64,000 nucleotides of DNA from NCBI RefSeq assembly GCF_001425165.1, contig NZ_LMDU01000011.1:62058-126057 (forward strand), given 5' to 3'. The stretch's first letter is position 1, and each line of letters starts with the position of its first letter. This document shows positions 37,049 through 46,427 of the stretch, one piece after another. The notes beneath the pieces are model-generated. The model ran no database searches. It had not been told where the DNA came from and was given only the letters and a program-made list of their open reading frames with translations. Origin of the DNA: Pelomonas sp. Root405. Lineage in GTDB: Bacteria; Pseudomonadota; Gammaproteobacteria; Burkholderiales; Burkholderiaceae_C. The translations under genes were made by a program, and so were the position numbers.

Positions 37049-38994
37049 AGACCCTGCTCCCCTTGTTGTTGGGCCTGCTGGCCGCTACCGCCCAGGCCGA
37101 GGTGCGTCTGGCGACCGTGTTTGGCGAGCACATGGTGCTGCAGCGCGAGCAACCCATCCGCCTGTGGGGCAGCGCCACCCCGGGCCAGACGCTGGCCGTG
37201 CAACTTGCCGGCCAGAAGGCCAAGGCCAAGGTCGGCGCCGACGGCCGCTGGGCTGTGACGCTGCCGGCGCTGAAGGCCGGCGGCCCGCATGAGCTGACGG
37301 TCGACGGGGACCAGCGCATCGCGCTGAAGGACGTGCTGATTGGCGACGTCTGGCTGCTTGGCGGGCAGTCCAACATGGAATGGCCGCTGTCGCAGACCGA
37401 CACCGGCGCGCAGGAGGTCGCGTCGCCGCAAAACGCGCAACTGCGTCATCTGCGCGTGCCGCTGCGCGCGAGCTTCCAGCCCGAGGTCGACATCGCGCCC
37501 GCGCCCTGGGTCGTCGCCGAGGCCGGCACCGTGGCCGACTTCAGCGCCATCGGCTATCACTTCGCGCGCCAGATGCAGGCCGTGCAGGGCGTGCCGATCG
37601 GCCTGGTCAACACCGCCTGGGGCGGCTCGCACCTGGAGACCTGGATGCGCCGCGAGCTGGCCGAGCGCGACCCCGCCCTGGCCGCCGCGCTGAAGGCGCT
37701 GCCCGCCAGCGCCGAGGACTTCGTGCGCCAGCGCCGCGAGCTGGTCGAAGGCCGCGTCAAGGCCTGGCAGCCCGGCCTGGCCTGGGAGGGGGTGGACACG
37801 CGTGGCTGGAGCGCCGCAGCCGACATCGACTCCGACTGGCCCACGCTGACGACGCCCGGCACCTGGGAAGGCCAGGGCCTGGCGGACGTGGACGGCGTCG
37901 TCTGGCTGCGCCGCAAGGTCGAACTGAGCGCGGCCCAGGCTGCCGGAGGCGCCCAGCTGCACCTGGCGAAGGTCGACGATTGCGACGAGGTCTGGCTCAA
38001 CGGCCAGAAGCTCGGCGGCCAATGCGCCTACGATCAACCGCGCCGTTATGACGTGCCCGCCAACCTGCTGCGCGCTGGCGCCAACTGGATCGCCGTGCGC
38101 GTGACCGACACCGGCGGCGGTGGCGGCTTCCACGGCGATGCGGCCGCGATGCGGCTGGACACCTCGGCCGGCACGGTCAGCCTCGCCGGCCCCTGGCGCG
38201 CCCGCGTCGAGCAGGCCCGCGTGGCCAACAGCCCCACGGCCAATGACGCTCCCACGCTGGCACACAACGGCCTGATCGCACCGCTGAACGGGCTGCGCTT
38301 GCGCGGCGTGCTTTGGTACCAGGGCGAGAGCAACACGGGCCGCGCGGCCGCCTATGCAGGCGACTTCCAGAAGCTGATCACCGATTGGCGCGCCCAGTTC
38401 GGCCAGCCCAAGCTGCCCTTCTTCTTCGTGCAGCTGGCGTCTTACCTGCCGCTGCAGCAAAACCGCCCGGGCCACGGCGGCTGGGCAGAACTGCGCGACG
38501 CTCAGGGCCAGGCGCTGAAGCTGCCGCACACCGGCATGGCGGTGGCCATCGACGTGGGCGACGCCGCTGACATCCACCCGCGCAACAAGCGCGCGCTGGG
38601 TGATCGGCTGTCGCAACTGGCGCTGCACGACCTGGGCCTGCGCGCCCAGCCGGCCACCGGCCCGCAGTTGCTGAAGGCCGAGGTGCGCGGCGACCAGATG
38701 TGGCTGCGCTTCAAGCACACGGCCGGTGGTCTGCGCACGACCAAAGCCGCCGAGGCGCTGCGCGGCTTTGCGCTCGCTGGCGCCGACCGCCGCTTCGTGC
38801 CGGCCACGGCGCGCATCGAAGGCGATGCCGTCGTGCTGAGCAGCCCGGCGGTCAAGGCACCGCAGGCGGCCCGCTATGCATGGGTCGACAACCCGAGCGA
38901 GTCCAACCTCGTCGGGAACGACGGCCTGCCCGCCGCACCGCTGCGCAGCGACGACTGGCCAATGGAGACGGCCGGCAAGCGGTATCCGAACTAG
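37045..38994 (+). CDS. Sialate O-acetylesterase-type esterase (probable xylan deacetylation)
   Basis: This is a 649-aa secreted esterase of the SASA/SGNH-like family with a signal peptide (MKTLLPLLLGLLAATAQA). The nucleophile is in GGQSNMEWPL, and the Asp-His pair is in AIDVGDAADIHPRNKRALG. A beta-galactosidase-like jelly-roll insert spans about residues 250-370 (with the WLNGQKLGG strand), typical of this family's long members. In this xylan operon it most likely removes acetyl groups from xylose. It is coupled to the transaldolase gene by a four-base overlap. Confidence 0.87.
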   Translation: MKTLLPLLLGLLAATAQAEVRLATVFGEHMVLQREQPIRLWGSATPGQTLAVQLAGQKAKAKVGADGRWAVTLPALKAGGPHELTVDGDQRIALKDVLIGDVWLLGGQSNMEWPLSQTDTGAQEVASPQNAQLRHLRVPLRASFQPEVDIAPAPWVVAEAGTVADFSAIGYHFARQMQAVQGVPIGLVNTAWGGSHLETWMRRELAERDPALAAALKALPASAEDFVRQRRELVEGRVKAWQPGLAWEGVDTRGWSAAADIDSDWPTLTTPGTWEGQGLADVDGVVWLRRKVELSAAQAAGGAQLHLAKVDDCDEVWLNGQKLGGQCAYDQPRRYDVPANLLRAGANWIAVRVTDTGGGGGFHGDAAAMRLDTSAGTVSLAGPWRARVEQARVANSPTANDAPTLAHNGLIAPLNGLRLRGVLWYQGESNTGRAAAYAGDFQKLITDWRAQFGQPKLPFFFVQLASYLPLQQNRPGHGGWAELRDAQGQALKLPHTGMAVAIDVGDAADIHPRNKRALGDRLSQLALHDLGLRAQPATGPQLLKAEVRGDQMWLRFKHTAGGLRTTKAAEALRGFALAGADRRFVPATARIEGDAVVLSSPAVKAPQAARYAWVDNPSESNLVGNDGLPAAPLRSDDWPMETAGKRYPN

Positions 38995-39132
38995 GGGGCG
39001 GTCAACGCCACGACCGTAGGCATCAACCCCCCCGCAGATCGGTGGACGACGGCCACCTGGGGATGGACTCGGTCCGCGCCCTCTCCTAGCGTGCACGCCA
39101 GTTTGACCCAGCACCCACACCAGGAGACCGCC

Positions 39133-39783
39133 ATGCGTTCCATTCCCAGCATCCGTGCAGCGGCGCTGCTCAGCACGGTGGCAGTTTGCGTCTCGGCGCA
39201 CGCCGACATCAGCAGCAGCTTCGCCGCCGGCCTTGAGGGTTGGACAGGCCAGGGCGGTACGGTCACGCACATCGCCGGCGGCTACCTGAGGCAGCAGGAC
39301 ACCCAGGCCACGTGGATGAGCGTCACGGCCCCGGCAGGCTACCTTGGCGACCTGTCCGCCTACCTCGGTGGCACGGTGTCGTTCGATGCGATCAACCTCA
39401 ACGGCGTTGCGGCCGACCTGATCTCCGGGCCGGTGTTCGGCACCGTCACCATCAGCGGCGCTGGCGGCAGCGCGTCGCGGGTCTTGACTGGCGCTGGCAC
39501 GGGCCAGCCGGCGCCCGGCGCGGGCTGGACGCACTTTGAGGCGCCGCTGGATGCTGCCGACTGGAACGGCAATCTCGCGGGCGCGCTGGCCGGCGTGACG
39601 TCGCTGACGGTGACGCTGGAGTCCAACAACGACATCGTCGAGATCAACGGCTTCGACAACTTCAGCCTCATCGCCGTGGTGCCCGAACCCTCGACCTGGG
39701 CGCTCAGCGGCGCTGGCCTGGCGCTGCTGGGTGCATTGGCGCGGCGCCGCGCGTCACGGGCGTCAACGCCGGCCATTCAGTGA
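39133..39783 (+). CDS. PEP-CTERM protein with laminin-B-like domain
   Basis: This 216-aa protein has a signal peptide (ending SAHA, about residue 24) and a C-terminal VPEPSTWALSGAGLALLGAL helix plus Arg tail, the exosortase sorting signal. The middle is a beta-sandwich pattern (SFDAINLNG, WTHFEAPLD, TVTLESNNDIVEINGFDNFSL) resembling laminin-B/carbohydrate-binding folds. An AGGAG site precedes the ATG at 39133. It follows the esterase with a 138-base gap and probably has its own promoter. Confidence 0.83.
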   Translation: MRSIPSIRAAALLSTVAVCVSAHADISSSFAAGLEGWTGQGGTVTHIAGGYLRQQDTQATWMSVTAPAGYLGDLSAYLGGTVSFDAINLNGVAADLISGPVFGTVTISGAGGSASRVLTGAGTGQPAPGAGWTHFEAPLDAADWNGNLAGALAGVTSLTVTLESNNDIVEINGFDNFSLIAVVPEPSTWALSGAGLALLGALARRRASRASTPAIQ

Positions 39784-40100
39784 TGCGTGCGAGCGCGGGC
39801 GGCCGCGTTGCGCTTGCGCGTCTCGGCGCCCTTCTTCGCCGATGCCGAACGCTCTGCCGCCGTGCGGCTGGCCGCGGCCTTGCCGCCGAGGTGGCCGCCC
39901 TTGCGCGACGGCTCATGGTTCTCGGCCTTGCCGCGCCCCGCGCCTGACTTCTTGCCGCCGCCGGTCTCCTTGTTGACGGTGGCCCAGGCGCGGGCTTCGG
40001 CTTCTTTCTCGGGCACGCCGCGCTCTTCATAGCCGGCTTCGATGTGCGCCGCCTGGCGCTTCTGCTTGTCGGTGTACGACGACTTGTCACCTCGTGGCAT
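39777..40100 (-). CDS. Small basic KGG-like protein (often annotated as plasmid stabilization protein)
   Basis: This 107-aa, strongly basic protein starts MPRGDKSSYTDKQKRQAAHI and then reads GVPEKEAEARAWATVNKETGGGKKSG. Similar short proteins are common in Burkholderiales and Rhizobiales and are annotated loosely as plasmid-stabilization or stress proteins. The C-terminal third is Ala/Lys/Arg-rich with SRKGGHLGGKAAA, a KGG-type motif of stress proteins. Its stop overlaps the convergent PEP-CTERM gene by seven bases. No toxin or partition gene is nearby. Confidence 0.72.
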   Translation of the reverse strand: MPRGDKSSYTDKQKRQAAHIEAGYEERGVPEKEAEARAWATVNKETGGGKKSGAGRGKAENHEPSRKGGHLGGKAAASRTAAERSASAKKGAETRKRNAAARARTHH

Positions 40101-40238
40101 GGTGGTCTCCACAAGTTGGAAAGCCTCAACCATGCGACGGACGGTTTTGCAGCGCTGTAGGACTAGGCGCTGCTTACCTGCTGTTCGCGTGCCAGCGCCA
40201 CGCCGCGCACGACGCGCGTGCTGGCGCCAGCGCGCAGG

Positions 40239-40808
40239 TCAGCGTTGGCGGCGCCGCGTGGCGCCTGCTGCGACAAGGGCCAGTGCGGCCAGCGCGATGG
40301 AGGCCGGCTCAGGCACGGTGGCATTCGGCAGCAATGCATTGAGGTTGGTGCTGCGGAAGCCCGCCTCGCCGTTGAAGCCCGAGTACGAAAAGTCGTTGAC
40401 CGAATTGCCCACTTGGCCGACTCGAATCCACCATTGGGACGCACCGCCGCTGATGGTGCAGCTGCCGGCATTGCAGTTGTTGCCGAAATGCGCATCCAGC
40501 AGGACGCCAGCGGGATCAAACCTGAGCCATCCGCTGTTCGCCGTGGTTTCGTCGAAGCTGAAGCCGCCGAAGGAGACATCCAGGTTCGCGAACAAGCCCA
40601 GTGCGCTGACATAGCCGCCGCCGACTGGCGCCACGGCGTCGTCATAGGTAAATGAACCGATCTGCGGCCCGAACTGCAAGGCACCGGCCGTCGAGCTGAA
40701 CTCGAACTGGCGCGTCACCGGACCGGCTTCCGCGGCGAGGGGCAGCAGCGAAGCGGCTGTGGCTGCGACCACGGTCAAGGCAGTGGCAAGACGGCGAGCA
40801 TGAGTCAT
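40239..40808 (-). CDS. PEP-CTERM protein
   Basis: This 189-aa protein has a signal peptide (MTHARRLATALTVVAATAASLLPLAAEA) and a C-terminal VPEPASIALAALALVAAGA helix followed by TRRRQR, the exosortase signal. The mature part has a CNAGSC pair and a beta-strand-rich layout with no family I can name. It follows the GH115-GH8 gene on the minus strand after a 110-base gap. Confidence 0.82.
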   Translation of the reverse strand: MTHARRLATALTVVAATAASLLPLAAEAGPVTRQFEFSSTAGALQFGPQIGSFTYDDAVAPVGGGYVSALGLFANLDVSFGGFSFDETTANSGWLRFDPAGVLLDAHFGNNCNAGSCTISGGASQWWIRVGQVGNSVNDFSYSGFNGEAGFRSTNLNALLPNATVPEPASIALAALALVAAGATRRRQR

Positions 40809-40918
40809 CGGAATCCTCCTGTGGAATGACTCGCGTCATAAAGCAATACCTACGCCACCCTTTGCAAGCAAGCACTTGCGAGGCAGCCGCGGCAAGGATG
40901 TAAAGCTCACCGACAAGT

Positions 40919-43900
40919 TCACCAGGCCTTGAAGCGCCCGGTGATGTGCAGCATGTTCATGAACTGCAGCAGGCCGTCGTAGTAGCGCCATTTGCCGCTG
41001 GGCGGGTCCAGCGCCCAGAACGCGTTGACGAAGGGCGCGGCCTGCGCCTCATCCACCAGCAGCGCAGCCACGGCATTGCAGGAGATCAGTCCCTTGGACG
41101 GTTCGTCGTTCAGTGGCTTGCCGTCGACGGTGTAGAGGTGGGTGTAAGGCTGCTTCTGCGACGAGAAGAAGTTCAGCAGCTTGTGGCTGAGGCCGGTGGC
41201 TGCCGGGTTCTTGCCCCACCAGGCCTGGTCGACGCTCCAGTTCACCGCCGTGCGGAAGGCGTCGTAGCGAAAGTCCTCGTGCCCTTCCAGCACCTTGGGG
41301 CGGCCGTCGAAATGGGCGTAATCGGGCGTCAGGCCGGTCTTCGGGTGGGCGGCCTTGCTGAAGTAGGCGCGGCTGATGTCGGCGATCTCGCTCCAGCGTT
41401 TGCGGTCCTCGGGCTTGGCGGCGCGGCGGGCCCAGATCTCGTAGAAGGCCGGCAGGTGATAGGACGGGTCGCTGAAGTCGGCCGCGTCGCCCACCGGCAC
41501 GAAGACCACTTGGCCGTGCTGGGGCGAGAACATGGAACGCGCACCGTCCTTGACGCCGCCGTTCATCGTCTCCTTGTGCAGCATGGCGGTCAGGATTTCC
41601 TGCGCCTGGGCGTTGTAGTCGTAAATGCCCTGGCCGTTGCCCCAGCGCGCGGCCGCCATCAGCAGCGCGGTGGCCATGTACTCCTCGCCGTCGGAGGCGG
41701 GCACGGCGTCCTTGTCGCATCCTTTCGGCTGGCACTGCCAGCGGAAATAACTCTGGCGTGGGCCCGAGCGGTAGCGCATGTGCGTCCAGGTCCAGTTCCA
41801 CATGGCGTCGAACTCGGCCTTGCGGCCCATCTGCACGGCAATCATCATCCCGTAAGACATGCCCTCGCTGCGCACGTCGGCGTTGCCCACGTCCAGCACA
41901 TAGGACGCCGGTCCGTCCGGCGTGGCGGCGGCGGGAAAGACGATGCGCTGCTCGGGGCTGCCCTCGAAAAGCGATTGCCAGTACGTGTCCAGCTTGGCGG
42001 TGATGTCGGCCTCGGTGATGTCGGGCCGCAGCTCGCGCAGCAGGTTGCGGTACTTGCCGCTTTGGGCCGAACCCTTCACCAACGGCGTCGTCGCCAGGAC
42101 GACGGGCTCCAGTTCCAGGCGCTGCAGCACGGCGTTGTCGTCCAGGCGCCAGACGCGGATGGTGTGCTTGCCGGCCGGCAGCGAGACAGCTTCGGTGCGG
42201 AGCACGAAATTGTTGTTGATGACGGCGCGGGACCAGTCCTTTTGAGGCTGCGTGTCGGCCGCGCCTGCGGTGGGGATGAGGTTCAGCGTCAGGGTCTGCG
42301 GCTTGGCGTCATTGATGGCCACGGCGATACGGATGCCGCCGGCCTTGCGCACGTCGATGGTGGGCGCCATGTGCAGCAGCAATGCCCAATTGCCGCGCTG
42401 GGGCATGTCCACGTCGTATTCCAGCCGCACATCGTCGGCCAGCGTGGTGGCCGCGCGGCCCTGCGGCAGCGCCATGACGGCACCCTGGTGCTGGCCGAGG
42501 TTGGGAATGGCGGTCCACGCCAGGCCCTTGGCGCTGTGGGAATGGGAGAACTGCGTCGCCTCGATGACGAGCGACTCGAACGGCCCGGTTTGCGCGGACG
42601 GCTTCAGCTGCTGCAGCACGGCAGCGGCGTCCGCCGTGCCGGCCACGCGCTTGACCGCCGGCATGATGTTCTTCTCCGGCTGCTGCCAGTTCGAGTAGCC
42701 GATGTGGACCTGCAGCATCATGCCGGCCCACTTGCCGCCCGCGATGGCGTGGTACTGGTCGCTGATGGCCTGGTCACGCGCGAAGGCGGCCTCCGCCTGG
42801 TCGGCGAAGACGTTGGCGCGCGGGTCGTTCTTCGCGGCCAGCGTGCGGTTCCAGGCCACCGCGTAATAAAGGCGGTAGAGGTTGGCCAGCGCCTGCACCG
42901 GATGCTCGACGAGCTGGAAGTACGCATCCAGCTGGTCGGGCCGCAACGCGGCCTTGACCTTGGCGACGCGCGCCTCCAGCGCATCCCACTCGGCGATGCG
43001 GCGGCCGAAGTCGCCGCCATCCAGCGCGTCGGGCCCGACGATGCCGAGGCGGAAGCTGTTCGCATCGACCAGCTCTGGCTTGCGGCGCGCCGCGTACTGG
43101 CTGTAGCGCGTCACCAACTCGCCGATCTCGGCGGCATGCGCAGCGCCGAAAGTGGCTGCCGCCCAGTCCTTCGGGTAGGCCTTCAGCGCGTCCGCCGTCA
43201 TGCGCTGGGGCGCCCAGGCCATGTTGAGGAAGAAGTGGATGGGGAACTCGACCGGCTTGATGTCGCCCACGTTGACGATCCACAACGCGTCGGCGCCGTG
43301 CTCGCGTGCCAGGTCCATCTGCTGCCAGGTCTTCTCGATCTGGTTGGTGTTGAGCCACTTGTAGTTGCGCGGCCCGCCGACGTAGTCGAAGTGGTAGTAC
43401 ACGCCGTAGCCGCCCACACGCTTTGCGCCTGGCTCGGGCAACCGGCGGATCTGCCCCCAGTTGTCATCGGCAAACAGCAGCAGCACGTCGTCGGGCACCT
43501 TGAGCCCGGCGTCGTAGTAGTCCTGCACCTCCTTATAGAGCGCCCACATCTGCGGCGTCTTCTCGGCAGGCTGCTTCGTCACGTCGGCAATGATCTTGCG
43601 CTGGTCCTTGACGACGGTTTCCAGCAGCGTCGTCGCCGTCTCCTCGCTCATCGGCTCGTCGCCGTCGCCGCGCATGCCCACCGTCACGAGCGTGTCGAAG
43701 GGCTTGCCGTCGGGCCGGCCCATCATCCGCTCGATGCCGCCGCGCCAGAACTGGCGCAGCTGCGACGCGTTCTTGGCGTAGTCCCAGTGGCCGCCCTTGA
43801 AGCGCTGCCACTCGTCGTGCGCCCGCGTCATCGGCTCGTGGTGGGACGTGCCCATGACGATGCCCATCTCGTCGGCCAACACCATGTTCCGTGGGTCGTC

Positions 43901-44656
43901 CGCGTTGAAGGCGCGCGGCGGCCACATCGCCGGCCAAAGGTAGTTGCCCTTCAGGCGCAGCAGCAGCTCGAAGACATGCGCGTACATCTTCGAATTCGCA
44001 CCGCCGAACTTCTTCTCCGCCCAGGTGCTCAGCGCAGGGGCTTCGTCGTTGATGAAGATGCCGCGGTACTTGACGTGGGGCTGGTCGCGGCGAGCGCCAG
44101 CCGTCAGGTAGACATCGTGCTGCCTGTCGACCGGCACATCGGCCCACCACACCCAGGGGCTCACGCCCATGCGGGCCGACAGGTCGTAGGTGCCGAAGAC
44201 CGCGCCGCGCCGGTCCGAGCCTGCGATGACCAGGGCGCGGGCGACGCCCGGCCAGGGCTGGTCGATGACGACCTGGGCGTACGCCTCCCACTGGCCCTTG
44301 AGGTCGTCCAGTTTGAGCTTGCGCCGGGCGACCAGGTCGTCGATGACGGCGCTCTGGCCTGCCACGCCAATCACGACGACATCGGCCCTGGCGTCGCCGA
44401 TGCGGCTCAACAGCACAGCCGGACGACCGGACACGCGTTCCAGGTCGGCGGCGAAATTGCGACTGGCGTGCTTGAGCGCCGCGTCGGCGCCGGCGTCGAT
44501 GAACACCGCCGCCGGTTGGCCGGCCTTCACCAGTGCCAGCCCCCGGCCCGGATCGCGAGCGCAGGTTGAAACGGGCGCTTCGCAAGCGGCCGCCGGCATG
44601 GCGCCGAGCGCCGCAAACAGCACCGCGGCCAGCCAAGCCATGCATCGGAAGTTCAT
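40919..44656 (-). CDS. GH115 alpha-glucuronidase fused to GH8 exo-oligoxylanase
   Basis: This 1245-aa periplasmic or secreted protein (signal peptide MNFRCMAWLAAVLFAALGA...) has two catalytic parts. Residues about 30-700 are GH115 (SPWVWWADVPVDRQHDVYL, then KYRGIFINDEAPALSTWA, GTSHHEPMTRAHDEW, MRGDGDEPMSEET), which removes glucuronic acid from internal or terminal xylose. A beta-sandwich domain follows (about 700-860). Residues about 866-1245 (bases 40922-42061) are GH8: VRSEGMSYGM with the acid Glu, ASDGEEYMATAL and YDAFRTAVNW, as in reducing-end xylose-releasing exo-oligoxylanases. The start at 44656 is set by the signal peptide and by GGAG upstream. An operator lies 50 bases before it. Confidence 0.92.
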   Translation of the reverse strand: MNFRCMAWLAAVLFAALGAMPAAACEAPVSTCARDPGRGLALVKAGQPAAVFIDAGADAALKHASRNFAADLERVSGRPAVLLSRIGDARADVVVIGVAGQSAVIDDLVARRKLKLDDLKGQWEAYAQVVIDQPWPGVARALVIAGSDRRGAVFGTYDLSARMGVSPWVWWADVPVDRQHDVYLTAGARRDQPHVKYRGIFINDEAPALSTWAEKKFGGANSKMYAHVFELLLRLKGNYLWPAMWPPRAFNADDPRNMVLADEMGIVMGTSHHEPMTRAHDEWQRFKGGHWDYAKNASQLRQFWRGGIERMMGRPDGKPFDTLVTVGMRGDGDEPMSEETATTLLETVVKDQRKIIADVTKQPAEKTPQMWALYKEVQDYYDAGLKVPDDVLLLFADDNWGQIRRLPEPGAKRVGGYGVYYHFDYVGGPRNYKWLNTNQIEKTWQQMDLAREHGADALWIVNVGDIKPVEFPIHFFLNMAWAPQRMTADALKAYPKDWAAATFGAAHAAEIGELVTRYSQYAARRKPELVDANSFRLGIVGPDALDGGDFGRRIAEWDALEARVAKVKAALRPDQLDAYFQLVEHPVQALANLYRLYYAVAWNRTLAAKNDPRANVFADQAEAAFARDQAISDQYHAIAGGKWAGMMLQVHIGYSNWQQPEKNIMPAVKRVAGTADAAAVLQQLKPSAQTGPFESLVIEATQFSHSHSAKGLAWTAIPNLGQHQGAVMALPQGRAATTLADDVRLEYDVDMPQRGNWALLLHMAPTIDVRKAGGIRIAVAINDAKPQTLTLNLIPTAGAADTQPQKDWSRAVINNNFVLRTEAVSLPAGKHTIRVWRLDDNAVLQRLELEPVVLATTPLVKGSAQSGKYRNLLRELRPDITEADITAKLDTYWQSLFEGSPEQRIVFPAAATPDGPASYVLDVGNADVRSEGMSYGMMIAVQMGRKAEFDAMWNWTWTHMRYRSGPRQSYFRWQCQPKGCDKDAVPASDGEEYMATALLMAAARWGNGQGIYDYNAQAQEILTAMLHKETMNGGVKDGARSMFSPQHGQVVFVPVGDAADFSDPSYHLPAFYEIWARRAAKPEDRKRWSEIADISRAYFSKAAHPKTGLTPDYAHFDGRPKVLEGHEDFRYDAFRTAVNWSVDQAWWGKNPAATGLSHKLLNFFSSQKQPYTHLYTVDGKPLNDEPSKGLISCNAVAALLVDEAQAAPFVNAFWALDPPSGKWRYYDGLLQFMNMLHITGRFKAW

Positions 44657-44705
44657 GTCCGAATGTCTCCGGTCCGGCGCCGACGGCGCCTTCTTGTCGA
44701 TTGAA

Positions 44706-44719
44706 TGGTTACGCAATCA
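44706..44719 (-). promoter_or_regulatory. LacI-type operator near GH115-GH8
   Basis: TGGTTACGCAATCA lies 50 bases upstream of the GH115-GH8 ATG. The right half-site GCAATCA is identical to that of the site at 24765. The central AGCGC has become TACGC, so it may bind more weakly. Confidence 0.6.
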
Positions 44720-44760
44720 GGAAGGTTTGCCCTGAGTGCGAAACGTCTTGTTTTGCTTTA

Positions 44761-44774
44761 TGGTAGCGCAATCT
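44761..44774 (+). promoter_or_regulatory. LacI-type operator before the second GH43 operon
   Basis: TGGTAGCGCAATCT keeps TGGTAGCGC of the box and lies 46 bases before the GH43 ATG at 44820. Its start is 55 bases from the start of the site at 44706, about five helical turns, so two bound dimers could face the same side of the DNA. Confidence 0.75.
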
Positions 44775-44819
44775 TTTTGTCTGGCTGCAGGGGTTGACCC
44801 GCTCCTCAGCGCCGCGTCC

Positions 44820-46427
44820 ATGATCCGCAACCCCGTGCTGCCCGGCTTCAACCCGGACCCCTCGTTCTGCCGCGTTGGCGACGATTTCTACATCGCGACC
44901 TCGACCTTTGAGTGGTACCCGGGCGTGCAGATCCACCACTCGCGCGACCTCGTCAACTGGACGCTGGTGACGCGGCCGCTCAGCCGCGCCAGCCAGCTCG
45001 ACCTGCGCGGCAACCCCGACTCCTGCGGTGTCTGGGCGCCCTGCCTGTCGCATGCCGACGGCCTGTTCTGGCTGGTCTACACCGACGTCAAGCGCTTCGA
45101 AGGCAACTTCAAGGACGCACACAACTACATCGTGACGGCGCCGTCCATCGAAGGGCCATGGAGCGACCCGGTCTACGTCAACTCGTCCGGCTTCGACCCC
45201 TCGCTTTTCCATGATGACGACGGCCGCAAGTGGTTCCTCAACATGCTTTGGAACCACCGCACCGGTTCCATCGGCGGCCAGCCGAAGGCGCCGGCCTTCG
45301 ACGGCATCCTGCTGCAGGAGTGGGATGCGGAGCGCCGCCAGCTCGTCGGACCGGTGACCAACATCTACCGCGGCACCGCGCTGGGCTTGGTCGAAGGCCC
45401 GCACCTGTTCAAGCGCAACGGCTGGTACTACTTGATGACGGCCGAGGGCGGCACCGGCTACAGCCATGCCGTGACGCTGGCGCGCTCGCGCGCGCTGCTC
45501 GGGCCGTATGAGACGCATCCCCAGCAACATGTCGTCAGCAGCAAGGACGCGCCCGACGCGCCGCTGCAGCGAGCCGGCCATGGCCAGCTGATCGAACTGG
45601 CGAATGGCAGCACCTACCTGGCCCACCTCTGCGGCCGGCCCCTGCCCGGCACGCGCCGCTCACCGCGCGGTCGCGAGACCGCCATCCAGCGCTGCGTCTG
45701 GGGCGACGACGACTGGCCCTACCTTGCGCACGGCGGCATGGTGCCGGCGCTGGATGTGCAGGCGCCGTTCGCTGGCACAGAACTCAAGGCGCGCGGGGCT
45801 GTCCAGCGCAGCTTCATCGACTGCCCGGCCCTGCCGCCGGAGTTCCAGTGGCTGCGCACACCCCAGCCTGACCGCCTGTTCACGCTGACCGGCAGCGCGC
45901 TTCGGCTGACCGGCCGTGAGTCGGTCGGCAGCTGGTTCGAGCAGAGCCTGGTGGCGCGGCGGCAGGAGGACGCGAGCTTCCGGGCCGAGACGGCGATCAC
46001 GCACTTCTCGCCCGACAGCTACCAGCAGGCCGCCGGCCTGACGCACTACTACAACCGCCACAAGTTCCACGCCCTGGTCGTCACCTGGCAGGACGGCGTG
46101 GGTCGCGTGTTGAGCCTGCTGTCCTGCCCGGGCGACTGGCCGGACAACCGGCTGCAGTTCCCGCTGACGGAGCCCATCGCGCTGCCTGCAGACGGCCCGG
46201 TGCAGCTCGCCGCCGATGTCGACGGTGCAGCGCTGCAGTTCCTTGCCGACTGCGGCCAGGGCTGGCAGCGGGTCGGTCCGGTGCTGGACGCCAGCGTCAT
46301 CTCCGACGAGGGCGGTCGCGGCGAGCATGGCTCCTTCACGGGCGCCTTCATCGGCATGCTGGCCTTCGACACCAGCGGCGCGGCGCGCACGGCCGACTTC
46401 GACCACTTCGACTACACGCCGCGATGA
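44820..46427 (+). CDS. Beta-xylosidase/arabinofuranosidase, GH43 (second copy)
   Basis: This 535-aa GH43 enzyme has the same plan as the one at 29914: Asp13 (PGFNPDPS), Asp126 (SGFDPSLF), Glu192 (LVEGPHLF) and a C-terminal beta-sandwich. It lacks a signal peptide. The ATG at 44820 fits the shared N terminus; the longer frame from 44736 would cross the operator. Its stop overlaps the aldose epimerase ATG. The neighbourhood of arabonate-type dehydratase suggests it may release arabinose rather than xylose, but the sequence does not settle this. Confidence 0.93.
   Translation: MIRNPVLPGFNPDPSFCRVGDDFYIATSTFEWYPGVQIHHSRDLVNWTLVTRPLSRASQLDLRGNPDSCGVWAPCLSHADGLFWLVYTDVKRFEGNFKDAHNYIVTAPSIEGPWSDPVYVNSSGFDPSLFHDDDGRKWFLNMLWNHRTGSIGGQPKAPAFDGILLQEWDAERRQLVGPVTNIYRGTALGLVEGPHLFKRNGWYYLMTAEGGTGYSHAVTLARSRALLGPYETHPQQHVVSSKDAPDAPLQRAGHGQLIELANGSTYLAHLCGRPLPGTRRSPRGRETAIQRCVWGDDDWPYLAHGGMVPALDVQAPFAGTELKARGAVQRSFIDCPALPPEFQWLRTPQPDRLFTLTGSALRLTGRESVGSWFEQSLVARRQEDASFRAETAITHFSPDSYQQAAGLTHYYNRHKFHALVVTWQDGVGRVLSLLSCPGDWPDNRLQFPLTEPIALPADGPVQLAADVDGAALQFLADCGQGWQRVGPVLDASVISDEGGRGEHGSFTGAFIGMLAFDTSGAARTADFDHFDYTPR

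Noticed and set aside
36724-39534. A 936-codon open frame on the minus strand opposite transaldolase and esterase genes
   Set aside because: It is antisense to confirmed genes; composition is typical of GC-rich shadow frames.
40946-44569. A 1207-codon open frame on the plus strand opposite GH115-GH8
   Set aside because: It is antisense to a gene with clear GH115 and GH8 motifs; its product is low-complexity (His, Val, Arg-rich) and matches no family. Long antisense frames are expected at this GC content.
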